This document shows, one piece after another, positions 1 to 13,000 of a DNA stretch of 64,000 nucleotides. The stretch covers positions 4,188,001 through 4,252,000 of the forward strand of contig JAXRKN010000044.1 in NCBI GenBank assembly GCA_038502055.1, read 5' to 3'. The stretch comes from Tanytarsus gracilentus. Its lineage: Eukaryota; Arthropoda; Insecta; Diptera; Chironomidae. Position 1 is the stretch's first letter. Every line of letters begins with the position of its first letter. The notes beneath the pieces were generated by a model. That model searched no databases. It had not been told where the DNA came from and worked only from the letters and a program-made list of their open reading frames with translations. Position numbers and translations under genes: made by a program.

Positions 1-991
1 TGGATGCTGAGGGATCTCAAAAATTCAGTTGAAATGGAACTTGATTTTATAAATGAGGCTAAAAATGGCGAGCAGTGTGCGAATGACTTGAAGCACTTTA
101 AATATATTCACATTCCAAAGGTCAGATTTGATCGTCAAAACAAATGTGCGCTAACTATTTTTCTAATTTTAGGTTTATCACGAGCTTTCTGGCACGCGAG
201 TTCTCACGTGTGAATTTATCGATAACGCTTGCAAGATTAGTGACGTTAATGGCATTAATCGAATGAAATTAAGTCTTACAGAAGTCGATAAAAAACTCTT
301 TGAAATATTCGCATATCAAATCTTTACCAGTGGATTTGTTCATGCTGACCCGCACCCTGGAAATATTTTCGTTAGAAGAAACAAAGAATCTAATAAGCTT
401 GAATTGGTGCTCCTCGATCATGGCCTATACGAAAAAATTCCAAAGGAAATTCGATATAATCTCAGTAGATTTTGGGAAGCGATCGTTTTGAGGGATTACG
501 ACATGATGAAAACTTATAGTGAAAAGCTAGGTGTTTCAGATCACAAAAGATTCGCTGAGATTTTACTTCAGAAACCACTCGAAGTAAATAAATTCAGTTT
601 CTCAACGAGATACACAGAAACGGAAGTGAACTACATGAAGAAAATTGCGTCGCAGCATTTTGACATAATCATGAACATATTAAGTGACATGCCTCGAAAT
701 CTTCTCTTTATTGTGCGAAATTTAAATATCGTGAGAGCGATTGCGAGGGATCACGGTGATGTGGTCGACAGACCTAAAATTATGGCTCGATTTGCCATCA
801 CGTCATTGTTTAGTTCAAGTGGAAATTTCTTTAGTTTCTTGAAGAGAAAAATATTTTTTGAATATCGATTGTGGAAAACTTTTATGCAATTTTGGGTGAT
901 GAGAAAATATTTAATGCTTCTTGAGGTGCTAGGAAGAGCACCGCATGATACTTCATCAATTCTAAATTTTGACTTTGATCAAAGGAGATAA
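1..991 (+). CDS. ADCK5: ADCK5-like UbiB-family atypical kinase, 3' part
   Basis: The gene runs in from the left edge, so its N-terminal part is missing. Coding exons are 1-120 and 173-991, separated by a 52-bp GT-AG intron (121-172). The joined frame is open and ends in TAA at 989-991. Visible ABC1/UbiB features are the ELDFINEAKN stretch near the start, the catalytic-loop motif HADPHPGN (about 340-363), and LVLLDHGLY (about 406-432). The last has DHG where typical kinases have DFG, as in the ADCK1/ADCK5 branch. FAEILLQKP and the IVRNLNIVRAI stretch match ADCK5 better than ADCK1. Members of this family are mitochondrial and are linked to coenzyme Q or lipid homeostasis; the role of ADCK5 itself is poorly defined. 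The gene converges on the helicase gene to its right. Family assignment is confident; ADCK5 over ADCK1 is from memory of family sequences. Confidence 0.85.
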
Positions 992-1065
992 AATTGTTAA
1001 CAATTTTTGGAAATTAACAAACGGGTTCTTAGAATTAAAAGTGGTAAAAGTTTTTCTTGATCGGA

Positions 1066-1080
1066 AATAAAAAATTTATT
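1066..1080. promoter_or_regulatory. Opposed poly(A) signals of two convergent genes
   Basis: AATAAA on + at 1066-1071 lies 75 bp past the stop of the ADCK5-like gene. TTTATT at 1075-1080 is AATAAA on -, 42 bp past the stop of the helicase gene. Both genes must therefore end within the same roughly 130 bp. Since cleavage normally falls 10-30 bases beyond the signal, the two mRNAs probably overlap at their 3' ends. Confidence 0.6.
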
Positions 1081-1121
1081 TTCTTCCAATTAATTTCTCC
1101 TCTCTTAATTATTCACAGCAA

Positions 1122-4100
1122 TTACTGAAAGTAAGGAATCAGAGAATTTCCAGATAGGTGATGAAGTTCGTAGAAGTTAAATGATGGACTTGCCACAACA
1201 TCTCCAATTTCCATAGCGATTCTCTCATCTCTAAGCTCCTCCAGCTTGACTGTTCTCGGATGTCGAAAGTGGAATTGCATGGGTAGGTTATCGTTGATCA
1301 TCAGAACTTCGCCGTATCCTTGAAATTCATTCTTGTGGGTTGAATAAAAAATAATGTAGACTTGAGTTCCACTTTTCGTAATCGATTTGATTTTATGGAA
1401 CTGCCAAATTTTTAGATTCAGCTCTTCGAGCGTCATAACAACTTTTGATGCCATGTTTTCAATGCATTTTTTAGAGTTTACTTTTAGAATGATGAACTTT
1501 TGGCTGCCGTTCGTGCGACCATCAAACTTTCGTCGCGGACCTACGCTTGGTCTGTTTTCATAGCTGTTTTGTCGTTGATTTTGGGGTGGAAAGTTTGATC
1601 TCCAATTTTGTTGTGGTCTTTGATTTTGTGGAGGTAAATCTGAACGCCAGTTTTGTGATGTGTTTGGTCTTTGATTTTGATAGGATGGACTTGGTCGTGG
1701 GTTATTAACTGCGTTCATGAATCGTTGCTGAGAGTCTTGGGGATATCTTTGAGCATGCTGATTACTTCTCGCTTCAACTCGACTATTTACCATAGTTTTT
1801 TCGACAGTCTTCTCCGATATATCCATTTTAATCATGCCCGAAGAAATATCCTCTTTCTCGATAACTCTTGCAAAGACTTTAATCAAAGCATTGTCCTCGT
1901 TCGATGGCTTAAAATGTTTATCAGAAAGGAACTTTGTAACTAGATTGTTAAGGCATCGCTTGAGGTTCAAAATCATAGTCGCTTCTTCTTTAATGGAAGA
2001 AAATTTAACAAATTTATCGACCTTAAAATCAGTGTAATCGGGTTCCATTTCAACTTCGAAATCATACTCGTTCATGTCTTCCCATTCCTCATCAGTCCAC
2101 CCGCTATCGCCCGAATTGGCTCTAAATTCTTCAACTAGTTTAAAATCTTCCGCTTCTAAATTCATTCCTGCACTGAGTGCGACTGTTAAACTATTTAGTA
2201 GCGTGTTGCATTTCACCATGCACATTCTTCCAATGCGATTTTTTTCTTCAAAAACTCCCCACTCGGCTGAAAGCTTTTTTATTGTCGATTTATAGCCTTC
2301 CTTCTTTACACAAAGCACGCTGCTCATATGAAAGCTCAACTTAATGTCAATCTCAGTGTACATTGTGCCCCTGCGTCTTTCAATTTTAGCGATAAATGGA
2401 TAAAGACCAGCACAAATTACTGCCTTCAAGAGACTCCAATTCTCGGAATTTTCATTAAGATTTTTGGCACTCTTCGGGATCAAGTTTGACTCGAGGTACG
2501 ATAAAATTTGTCTTCGAACACCTCTAACATGCTCAATGTGATTTCGACTAATGTAATTTTCCTCACAAAATTTTCGGTCATTTTCATGACTATTTTTCAA
2601 GTTAAGCCACATTTGAAAAACTCTCAGCATCATGTAGTGGTCACTATGTGAATCGCCAGCAACGTTCTTCCTCCACTGAACGCAATTGTTTCGATCGGCA
2701 GATGAAATTGGCAGCATAAATATTTGCTCGCCCATTGTCAAAATGCTCACCAAACTTAGAATCGGATCGAGACATCTGTAAATTATCGCATATATCAACA
2801 TTTTTCCATATTTTGAGTCGACGGGCATGTGAGCGAGATGCGAGCCTAACACCGTAAGATTTTCCTTCTCATCTAGAGCGCCCAGCTTTTGTAGATATTT
2901 GATGCTCTGTCGAATATTGGCGATGGATGGTCCCGCAATGCATCTTAACAGGAAATTTTCAATGGATGTCGAATCATTGATTAAAAGTTTGGTTTGAAGG
3001 CAAACTTCTGATAGTGATGTACGAAGGAGTTCAGGAATTGTCACATCCAGCATCGACTGATAGCGATCACGTGAATAAATGCGATAAACAACTCCATCAC
3101 GAAGACGACCAGCTCGACCACGTCTAAGTAATTAAATATTTACATAAAATGTTTTACGACTTTTAAGGTAATTTTACCTCTGATTTGCTGAAGCTTTACT
3201 GATCCACTGTACTCTCAGGCTCGATGAATGAGAAATGGCGTCGAATGACTTTTGTTTTTCTCTTCCCGAGTCGATAACACTCACAACATCGTCGATGGTG
3301 ATTGATGATTCTGTAAAAATTAAAATTTTAAATATATTTAAAATTATTGATAAATTTTTAACATACCCGCAATATTGGTGCTGAGAATAATTTTCCTTCT
3401 TCCCTGATATGTCGGCTTAAAGACATTTTTCTGATCATCCGTTTTCATACTCGAGTGGAGCATAAAGAGCGTGTAGCCATTTCGAATTCTTGAATTAATT
3501 AAACTTGATAGTGTAATGATGTCGTCGAAGCCGGGAAGGAAAATTAAAATTGCTCCATTCTTCTCAGCACCAAAATGAATTTTTTCCACTAGCTGAACAA
3601 TAAGTTCATGATCAATTGATTCCTCTAGGATAAAATTATTTGTCTTTGATTTTAAAATTGTGTCCTGATAAATATTAATCAGTGCCTTGTTGTAACTCTC
3701 CTCGTTGGATGTAACACTCTTAGGACTTCGTGATTTTTGCAAGATTTTTTGAATCTCCGAATTCTCTCCAAACATTTTAACAGCAAGATCAATTGAATTC
3801 ATTTGAATGCCACCAAACGTCATTTGCAAATTGGGATCGGCTTTGATTTTAAGGAGACTCTCGACCATACCACTAAGTTCCTTCCCAACAGCAATCATTA
3901 ATGGCGTCATTTTTACTTGCGTGTGTCGATAGTCGACAGGAATATTTTCGTTTTGAACGAGATAAAGAAATTGATGAAAATGATTTTCGGGAGTTGCACT
4001 CGTGCTCATGCTGTTAAGTAATTCATCGAGATAAGCGATTGTTTCCTCATCGAGCTGATCCATAGCAACCTCTTGATCATAATCATTGACATATGCGCTC

Positions 4101-5433
4101 TTACTGGCTGTTATTTCTTCACCTCTTTCATACTGTCTCTTCAGCTCATCTACTCTTTTGTTGGAGAAGTTTACAGCTTTAAGGACATCATCAAGATAGT
4201 ACTCGACCACTTCGTATTGTTTGGAGAAAATTGAAATTTCCTCACAATCATTGCCGAAGTATTGAGAAAATACAGCCGTGTCCATTGTAGCTGACATGAT
4301 GATCACTTTTAAGTTTGGATTTGCATCCATGTGTTCGCGTATTGAAGTGAGAAGAAAGTCGTTTTCCTTGGCATGCTCGTGAGCTTCATCTATGATGCAG
4401 TGCGTGATACTTTTGAAGACATCTTTCGGTTTCATTGCCATTAAGTATCTGAGAAATACGCCGGGTGTTAGAAAGACACAATTACTGTTGCTGTGAGCTC
4501 TTGAATCTAATCTTATCTGGTAGCCAACGGCAGTGCCAAGCTCAACACTTCTCTCATAGCAAACACGTTCAGCCGAAGAGATTGCCGAAATTCTTCTCGG
4601 TTGTGTGCACAAAATCTTGCATGGTTGTCCTCGTTGTACGGCTAAATCCATGAGATATTGTGGAATTTGCGTCGTTTTTCCTGATCCGGTCGAGCCGTGT
4701 ACTAGCGTCACACGATTGCGATCAATTGTCTCGATGATCTTATTTCTATACTCATATATGGGTAATTTTTTACGAGACAGTTCGATGTTGTAGTCAGCTT
4801 GATTACTTGGTGGCGGAACAACAGGACGATTTTTAAGAACTGTGGGAATATGAATTTGAACAGGAGCATGGAGATTTGACGAGTTGCTTAAATCCTCTGA
4901 TGGTGGTGGATACTGTGAGAAGTGATCTTTTAATATGGCTTTAGTTTGCGAGGCCAGTTCAATTGTCGAATAGAGATTACACGTTTCATCTTGTTCCACG
5001 GCCTTGAAAATACTTAATTTCCTGTTGTTGGCTAAAATTAGTCAGAAAAAATGACGGGATGTTATAAATGTCTTTTCAAACTATATACACTGTTAATTTA
5101 GTTAATTTAAATGGATAACTCTTGCATTAAATGGAATTAAAGCGTTAAAATTTTAAAAATAACTGGATCTTACGATTCCCAGTTGATTTTGTCTTCAGGC
5201 CAAATTTTGGAGCCAAATTATGGATGAAAGCTCTCTCGACATTAGTTAATGATGATGGAAACTCATAAACCTTTAAAAAAAATCGTCAGAATTTCATGAT
5301 TGTTGAAATAAAAATAAATTACTTGTTCATTTGAATGTGAAAATGTTTCGATTGCCTTTTCGCACTTAATCCTGAATGCGGCATCGATGAGAACGTCTTG
5401 TTTGCCCTTCTTAAGATATTTTATGTAAGCCAT
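1122..5433 (-). CDS. YTHDC2: YTHDC2/Bgcn-like R3H-DEAH RNA helicase with ankyrin insert and degenerate YTH-like C terminus
   Basis: Five exons, read on -: 5433-5323, 5270-5174, 5031-3367, 3310-3178 and 3123-1122. They join in frame to about 1,335 residues, close to vertebrate YTHDC2. ATG at 5431-5433 starts MAYIKYLKKG. An R3H domain follows (residues about 38-80, FPSSLTNVERAFIH). The helicase core has P-loop GSTGSGKTT (about 182-190), DEAH (284-287), SAT (316-318), NIAESSITIDDVV and RGRAGR. Ankyrin-like repeats sit between the RecA lobes (about 437-500), a hallmark of YTHDC2 and fly Bgcn. A Q/N/P-rich linker with repeated QNWRS units precedes a YTH-like region (about 1210-1335) that lacks the tryptophans expected for m6A binding. 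Family role: germline RNA regulation and meiotic entry. Unlike fly Bgcn as I recall it, the ATPase motifs look intact. It is divergent from the FANCD2 gene. Confidence 0.88.
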
Positions 5434-5626
5434 GATACTTTTAAACTTATTTCTTAATTTATTTTAGGTTCATGAAGCAAAAAATAATAATTTTGTAATT
5501 TTTTTTCTGTAAACAAAAGTTTTTATTTTTTGCCATTTAGACATAAATGTGTCCAAATGGTCTTTCACTTCAGTGTTTTTTTTAAAGGCGCGAAAAATTA
5601 TCAAAACAAATCAAAAACAACAAAAA
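5434..5626. promoter_or_regulatory. Candidate bidirectional promoter, YTHDC2-like (-) and FANCD2 (+)
   Basis: Only 193 bp separate the start codon of the helicase gene (ATG ending at 5433 on -) from the chosen FANCD2 ATG at 5627 on +. Both 5' UTRs and both core promoters must fit here unless upstream exons exist. I see no canonical TATA box on either strand. The stretch is AT-rich with T and A runs. The role is inferred from gene layout alone. Confidence 0.5.
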
Positions 5627-8600
5627 ATGTACAGAAGTAAGATATTAAAAAATAAGGCAAGCACAAGTGCTACTTCAACATCCCGCGGACAGCCATCACA
5701 AGCATACAAGACACAAGACAGGCCGCTTTCACCCGAAAAAGAAAATGAAATTCAAAACTCTCAAGAATCGACATCAACACAAAATAAAACACAAAATGCA
5801 ACTCGAAATAGATTCTTATCACAGCGACAAGCACTGCTTAATGCCACTCAACAGCAACAGAGTAAGGGCAAAGGTCCGCTTGAGATACTTCTCTATAGTT
5901 GTGGACTGGAAGTGACGGAAATTGGTAAGTTATGAAATTCAGTTGAAAAAAAAGTTTATAACATTTAAATTTTGTCAGGATGTGAACTACATCAAGGAGA
6001 TCCAATTTCCTTCACAAGACGACTTCGAGTACTGTTAACATCCAAACCCGAATATCCAAATAATGCTAAGCAATACATCGACGAGTTTAAACGTGATTTT
6101 AATTTGACTGTTGAAGATAAATTTGTCAAGTGTGAAAAGTATATGCGTGGAATCTTTATTGGCGATGGAAGTAAGCAATATCAGACACAAACAAGCTTAA
6201 TCATGTGTCTTCTCGCCATCAATTGCTTTAAAGATGAAATTGTCAAAACACTTCTCGCATCATTCAAAAACTATGTGGTGTCTTCAGGTGATAATGCAAA
6301 TCCAATGTACATCAGCTTGGTCCTGGCACAGTTTAAGTTTTCTGATCAAATTCTCAATGACGAGACTTATAATTTTATGTTTGAGGAATTCTTTAACATC
6401 CTCAAAGAGTCAAAAACATTCGAGTGTCAAGAGGCAATCGTTCAACAATTTAAAGAACTCGAAATAACCAAGCAGGAGGAAGCAGCGCGTCGTCTCGTCA
6501 GCATGTTTCAATCGAGAAAGAAAGATCTTTTAAGATTCCTCGACGTTTTCTGCCTTATGGCAATCGATGAACAAACAATTGGGGAAATTTTTCAAATCAT
6601 TCAACGCTACATCGAGCGAGATTGCTCAAGTGATCAGTATTTGGCGATGATCAAGTACTCTATTCATTACTCACGAAGCACCGAAAATGTTGTGGATATT
6701 TTGCGTGATGAAGTCAAGTGGGAGTCATGCTCGAAAGAGATCGTCAAGAGCATCTTTAAAATTATTGGGAAATCGTTGATAAGAGATGGCAGTAAGACAA
6801 TCGATGTGTGGACAAAAATTATTGGTGATGTCAACAGTTCCGATGATTTAAAGTGAGTTATTAAAAATTGTTTCATTTCCTTAATTTTAACCATTTTTTA
6901 TGTAGGCAAATCGACTTCATTATGCTCCTTTTAATTGCTGACACTAACACCGAAACCCAGCTGAATGCTGTTAAGAAAATTGTGCTAGACAAAATCACCA
7001 AAGGACTTTTCACTGACGCTTACCTGAAGAAATCTTTCTCCATCTTTTCACCAATCATCTCGAACATCTCGCAAACCTTATTGGAACTTTTAGATGCACT
7101 CTCTAAAATTAAGGACAATCAGACTTTTAATTTTTTGGCATGCTGCTATAAGCTCATGTTTCGTTTTAGTGGCGAGGCTAAAGCGATTATTGGTAAGAAT
7201 TTATATAATTTAAATCTTTAAAAATTTATTAAATGAAAATTATCTTAGGATCACTCACAAACTTCCTCTGTGAAAAGCGCTCAAGCTTACCATTCGCATC
7301 AGGTTCTAATTTTAAAATGACAATTCTAACAATCCTCCATGAAGTGATGAACGATAGTGTCAAATCAGCTGCAGAGCTCGTTTACAACCATAAAATTCTC
7401 CTTCGTGCTTTAAACATCTCTCGAGTTGAATTAACGGTTAACGAGCATCGATCATTGATGAAGCTATTAAGTTCACTGGTCTATAATATTGATTTCAATA
7501 AATCAATGAAACAAGCAGAGATTAGATCACTGAATGAAGTAAAAGAAACTCTCGCGGAACATTTAAATATGGTCAATTCAAAGTACATTAACAACCCTGA
7601 GAGTAAAATTAGAAATCTTGGAATTATTGGCGCTGTAAAAATTGTTAGCTCACTTGTCTTTGACAAGTTAGATGACTCAAGTATTTCGCCCGAAGAAGTT
7701 ATCGAACCTGAGCAATTGCCTCCAGGACCAATACGTGATGCCGTGAAGCTTATTGAGTTAATTTTTGCGGCGGCTGATAAAAATTTCGAAATGCTATCAA
7801 TGTTCTTCGATGAAATGTCTTTTGAATTTAAAGCAAATTCAAACTGCCAACAGTCAATAAGTCAAATATTTGTCAATTGGTTTGGAGAGATGTTATTCAC
7901 CATGCTTTACAAGTTGATTCAAACGGAAGTAGACGGAGAGTATTTGAAAGAGTTCAAACTAGCAACTCGATTTGAAAATGTTGACGATTCATTTGAGTAT
8001 CCTGAGCTTACGGTTCCTCTCGGCTCGATGCTGCTTACTGGATTATCTGAGATTATTATACTTCCATCACTTTTCAAATTGACATTACTCGCGATGTTCT
8101 ACCGCTATGGAAATGATCATGCTGTTCAAACAATCTCTGGCCTATGCGCAATGCCAGTAACTTTAACAGAGAACTTTGGCACTATCGATGATGATTTGAG
8201 TGAGGATGCTGAGAAGGCGAAATTGCAGTTGGATCTTTACTTCCATTGCTTAAATTGGTTCAGAGAATTAATCTCAGGATTTATCAAGTCAACAGACAAT
8301 TCAATTTTGAGACTTGTTAAGAGCCGATTAAAGCAATTAATTCAAATTGAGCGACAACTTAATCGACTTATCAAAAAAAAGCCATCTGGTTATCTTCCAC
8401 CACTAATCAACAACAGTCAGCGTAAACTATTTGAGAGCATCACAAAAGAGAAAATTGTCTCACGACCGGCTAAAGCAAGAAAGAAGGAAACTGCTTCTCC
8501 AGTCAAGGACTTTAAAATTAAATCAAGTCAATTTTGCCGCGAAATGGACAACGAAATTGTGCATTTATTGCAAGATAAATTTGTACTTAATGCAACAAGC

Positions 8601-9974
8601 ACCGACAATGAACAGTTTGCGATTACTGAACTAATTTACATAATCGAGGATATTCATCAGAAGCTTGAGATTATGTTCAAAGCCAAAAACTCTGAGCAAA
8701 AAGTATTGGTTGATGAAATTTTGGCGATTAAACAGTTGGGCACTTCCGTTTTGCCTCATCTCACTCGAGTTTTTGAGGATTTAAATGAACAGATTAAAAA
8801 TTCAATGGAAGTAGACGAAACAACAACAATTGGTTTGTCTAAAATCGCTAAATTATCAGCAAAAGGCTTTCGCACGATCCTTGAGATGTTTAGCATAATT
8901 TTCGGTCACAAAAAATTAAAGAATAACGATGAAATTCTCTTGGAACTTCTTAAGGTTCTCCTGTCAAACACTGAATCGTCAAATTTAAAATCTCAGGATC
9001 GAATTATTGCAACGATTGTCGAACGCTACTTAAAATTCTCAGATAATGCTCAAAATCTCAGCAGTGCAATTGCATTACTTGATTTTATTCAAATAATTTC
9101 ATCGCACGGGACAAATCGAAATGCCTTCAAAAATCAAATTATCGAAACGGCAGAACACTTTTTGCGCAATGAATGGAAGGAGCTTGGAGTTGGAAGTGCT
9201 TTTAACGTAAATGTTGAGAAATTAGTGTCGATTTATGTCACAAAAGCATCGACACTTGAGGAACTGATTGAGCTTGTAAATGAGATTGAAAACATTTGCA
9301 AAGACGATCGCAATGACTTTCCATGCATCAACAAGACAAACTTTATTTGCATTATTCGAACTTACCTTCGTCGTACATCAGAAATTATCACGTCAACTAA
9401 AAGCAATCAAATTAATTTCACATTTTGGGAAATTTGCACGAAAATTCAATTTAAATTTGTTGAAGCTGTCAAAAACTACAAGTCAGCAGTCGCCATGAAT
9501 CTCTTCCTCAAAAATTTTGTCGTCTTTCTCAAGCGATTCAACACCGATGGAATTTTAGTGTTGAAAACTATGGCACGCATCGATCAAACCAAATGTGTTG
9601 ATTTACTTAAAAGTATTCAGAGAATTCGTCGATCAGCACATGGAACAGTTTGTGAACTTAAACACCGAAAGAATGTCAGCATATCTAAAATCCTTCCAAC
9701 CGTTCGACAACAACTCGAGATTTTTTATCAAGAAACGGGAAGTATTATTGCAATGGAGGAGATTCCAATTCATACTTTGGGTCCTTTAAGAAATTTCGAC
9801 ATCAACTCAGTGGACATTTTCTCACAAAATACGACGGCAGAGAGTAGAGAAAATAGCGAGGATGAGGATGGTGACGACGCGTCGGTTGACGGCAGTATAA
9901 ACACATCGGGTGATGATAGTGATCACGATAATAGCAGCGCTCATGTCACTCGCTCCCGAAGTACAATTTTGTAG
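5627..9974 (+). CDS. Fancd2: Fanconi anaemia group D2 protein (FANCD2)
   Basis: Four exons (5627-5924, 5979-6852, 6906-7192, 7249-9974) with introns of 53-56 bp join in frame to about 1,394 residues; human FANCD2 has about 1,450. The start at 5627 gives MYRSKILKNK; the frame is open farther upstream but lacks another convincing ATG. Landmarks recalled from the family appear in order: LEILLYSCGLEV near the N terminus, LGIIGAV around the monoubiquitination region (about 610-616), HCLNWFREL, FCREMDNEIVHLLQDK in the second half, and an acidic Ser/Asp-rich tail (SEDEDGDDASVDG). FANCD2 works with FANCI as a DNA clamp in interstrand crosslink repair and is monoubiquitinated by the Fanconi core complex. 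The residue aligning with the ubiquitin-acceptor lysine appears to be Arg608, with a lysine at 606. FANCI is not in this window. Confidence 0.9.
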
Positions 9975-10010
9975 GCATGAGGGAAATCTAAAATTGCACT
10001 TTTTTACCTC

Positions 10011-10016
10011 AATAAA
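10011..10016 (+). promoter_or_regulatory. Poly(A) signal of FANCD2
   Basis: AATAAA lies 37 bp after the FANCD2 stop codon, at normal spacing for a short insect 3' UTR. Confidence 0.6.
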
Positions 10017-13000
10017 ATTTCTATTTTTTTAAAACTCAAACATAAAATTATGACTTTTCATTCTTTGTACCTGCATACATGACTAAATTCTAATAATCAT
10101 CGCATCTGTTTATTTAGTCCTGAGAAATTTAAAACTCTTTTGATGAATGTGCGCTTAAAATCACAGGGAGTAAAAAAAATAATGATTAATAGCAAAGAAT
10201 TGATATTGGAGTGCCTTTGAAAAAAATTAAATTAAAATTTCACGCACGATTCAGGCGAACTGATAATTCGATTTTCCAATCATGCTTGCATTTTCATCTA
10301 CTTAAGATACCAACGAACAAAAAAGACCGTGACAAATTCATTATTTAGCTAACATGCGTGTGCCTTGCTAGTGTTCGTAGTCAATCAAATTAAGTGACGA
10401 TTGAGTATATGTTTGATAAATTTTTTTCATTCATCCTTTGTGTGCTTTTCTTTTATTCCCTTTTCACATATTAAATGTGATGACGTTGCGAAAAGGAAAA
10501 GTTTCGCCTTCACTTCCTGAAGTCTTTTTTATATTTTTTTTCGTACAATGGAAACGACACCTGATGACGATCAAAAAGGCATCGTGAACCCTCTCATTTA
10601 AATTATTTTCACTTTCTGAATCATAATTGAAAATTACATGCTTCGCCACATAATCCTTTTGTTGTTTGCACCACAAACCCGGTTGATCTCAAATTATCGA
10701 ATTATTCACGGAATTAAATTCCGAGTCAGAGTGCTTATTTAGAATTTTCGGAGGGCAATCATTAATCGAATTATTAAAGTTCATCTGCTGAAATTTTTTT
10801 TTTCAGGATTTAAATTTTCGAAAGAAACGCAAATTAATTGCAAAAATAAGCTTTTATAGTTTTTGCAATCACAAGTTAATGATGCTGAAGATTTTTAGTG
10901 AAAATTCCGGCTTTAAATTTAAAATTAAAAATGTTTTTTAAAATTTTCTAATTCTACCCAAATTTGTAATTAATCTCATAATAATTTCAGACTAAGATAA
11001 GCGATCAACGTGTTTGTTTGTAACCTATAAAATAGGGGTGGCCTTTATTGAGAGAAATTATGTAATTTACGTTTACAAATTGAGCTTTAATAAATTATTA
11101 CTTATTACCTAAATTCATGACCAGTGAACCGTTGGCGTGGGAGAACAACAGGCACATTTTTTTTGTTCTACCTCTACGGAAAGAATAAATGAATCAATTA
11201 CTAATTATCGGCAGCGATTCGTGCGTGCTTTTTGGTGATCATGCTTTACATAATGAAATATTTGAATTATTAAACAAAGGCAACAGTTTTTATTGACTGT
11301 ATCGAGTACATTTTATGGCATGGTAGGTCAAATATGGTAATTTGTGATGAAATTTCGTGATTACTAACAAAGTGGATTGGTTTTCAGCTTAATGAATGAT
11401 GTTTTGATGTCTCATCGCTTCATCGACTATGTATACTGTTATCAGAGATATTAAATCCATCACGCATGGCGCCAGACATTAAAATGGTTTCAATTTCTCA
11501 AATCTCATTCTCTAATTAAAGCAACATCGTTCAACTCCCATCCTCCAGCTTTCGCGGACATGTCTGTTACTAGTTAATCTCATTTAACATCATCAACAAG
11601 TTTCAGTTCACCAGCAGAATGATGATGAAAGTTTTTAAATTACATTTACATTCATTAGAATTTTTAAATTAAAGAGGAATAAATTAGAAAAATCATGTGG
11701 GATGTTTTGGATTCCTCGAACGCCCGAAATTTTGGATTGGAATCTAATTAAAATTGCGAAATAATTTAAAACTCTTTTTTCTTTAAAACAAAAACGATCA
11801 ATTTCTAAATCTCCATCGAAAATTGCTCGATGATGAGGCACTAAAGTGGAATAATTCGATTTCCTCCGTCGCGTACGTGAGAGTCATCGATTCCGCGCTA
11901 GAATTTGTGGTAAAGACACACAGATGCATTAATGTAATAAGTCATAATGATGTGGGCTTTAACGCTCTTTTTTTCCAACGCTCCAATTTTAAATCAAATC
12001 GAGGAGAAAATCTGATTTTGTCTTGTTTAGATTTAAAATTAGTTTTGATAGCGACGAATGGATGGATGAAGAGCATGAGAGAAATCACATCTCATCGTAT
12101 TAGAGGTTAATAATGACTTTTAATGCCGTACAATTTCATGGAATTGTGTATCGCTTTTCACTTGGAAGAAATAGTAAACTAAAGTGCGATTATTCTGGCT
12201 ATTAATGGAATATTGGAAAGGTCCTAAATGATTAATTTTAAAGATTTTGCTCTGGAAGAAGTGAAAAATGTAAACAAATAAATTTCAACAATCCAGTAAA
12301 AAATGTAAACTAATAAAAAATTCAATATAAATTAAATTTCCCATTTCAGACCTCGCTAAACACTGTCCAGATTATTATTATGCATAACAATAATAGAAAA
12401 TTTGATCGATTTATAAGCTATACACACTCTCGACACGAATTCGTGCAAGAATTCATTCCGTTCACCCCGCGCAACTGTCAATTTGTTCTGGTCTCACTGA
12501 ACTAGTTACAAGCTTTTTTTTGCGAATACATTTAATTACGTTTCCCATTTATCCTCGATGTCTTCGACTCCACAAAGACAGATTCCAATTAATGCTAATC
12601 AAAAGAAAAACGACTTTTCATATATATCTGAAAGAGTTTCACCCTCGGTCGCAATTTGCTATCGCATGAAATTAATATTGTTGCTTCTGGGCATCGCCTT
12701 CCTATTAAAAATCCCACAGCAGCATGAGTGTTGAAAAATGTTTTCGAATAAACGTGTAAAAAAAGCGTACATGGTGGTTATGATGGAAGCGACTTCTGGT
12801 TTTATATCTTTAAACATAATGCGACGGGGAGAGGTGAGAGAGAGGCGCTTAAATTACAATTGTTGTCTATTTAATAACAGCCTCGCATTTATAACTTTTA
12901 GCCTTCTTTTGAATCGACGTTTAATGTGCTGGGTTTTGATGAAATTTAGGGACAGAATTTTAAAAAACTTTCAAAGAAAATTTTTAAATCTTAAGAAACC

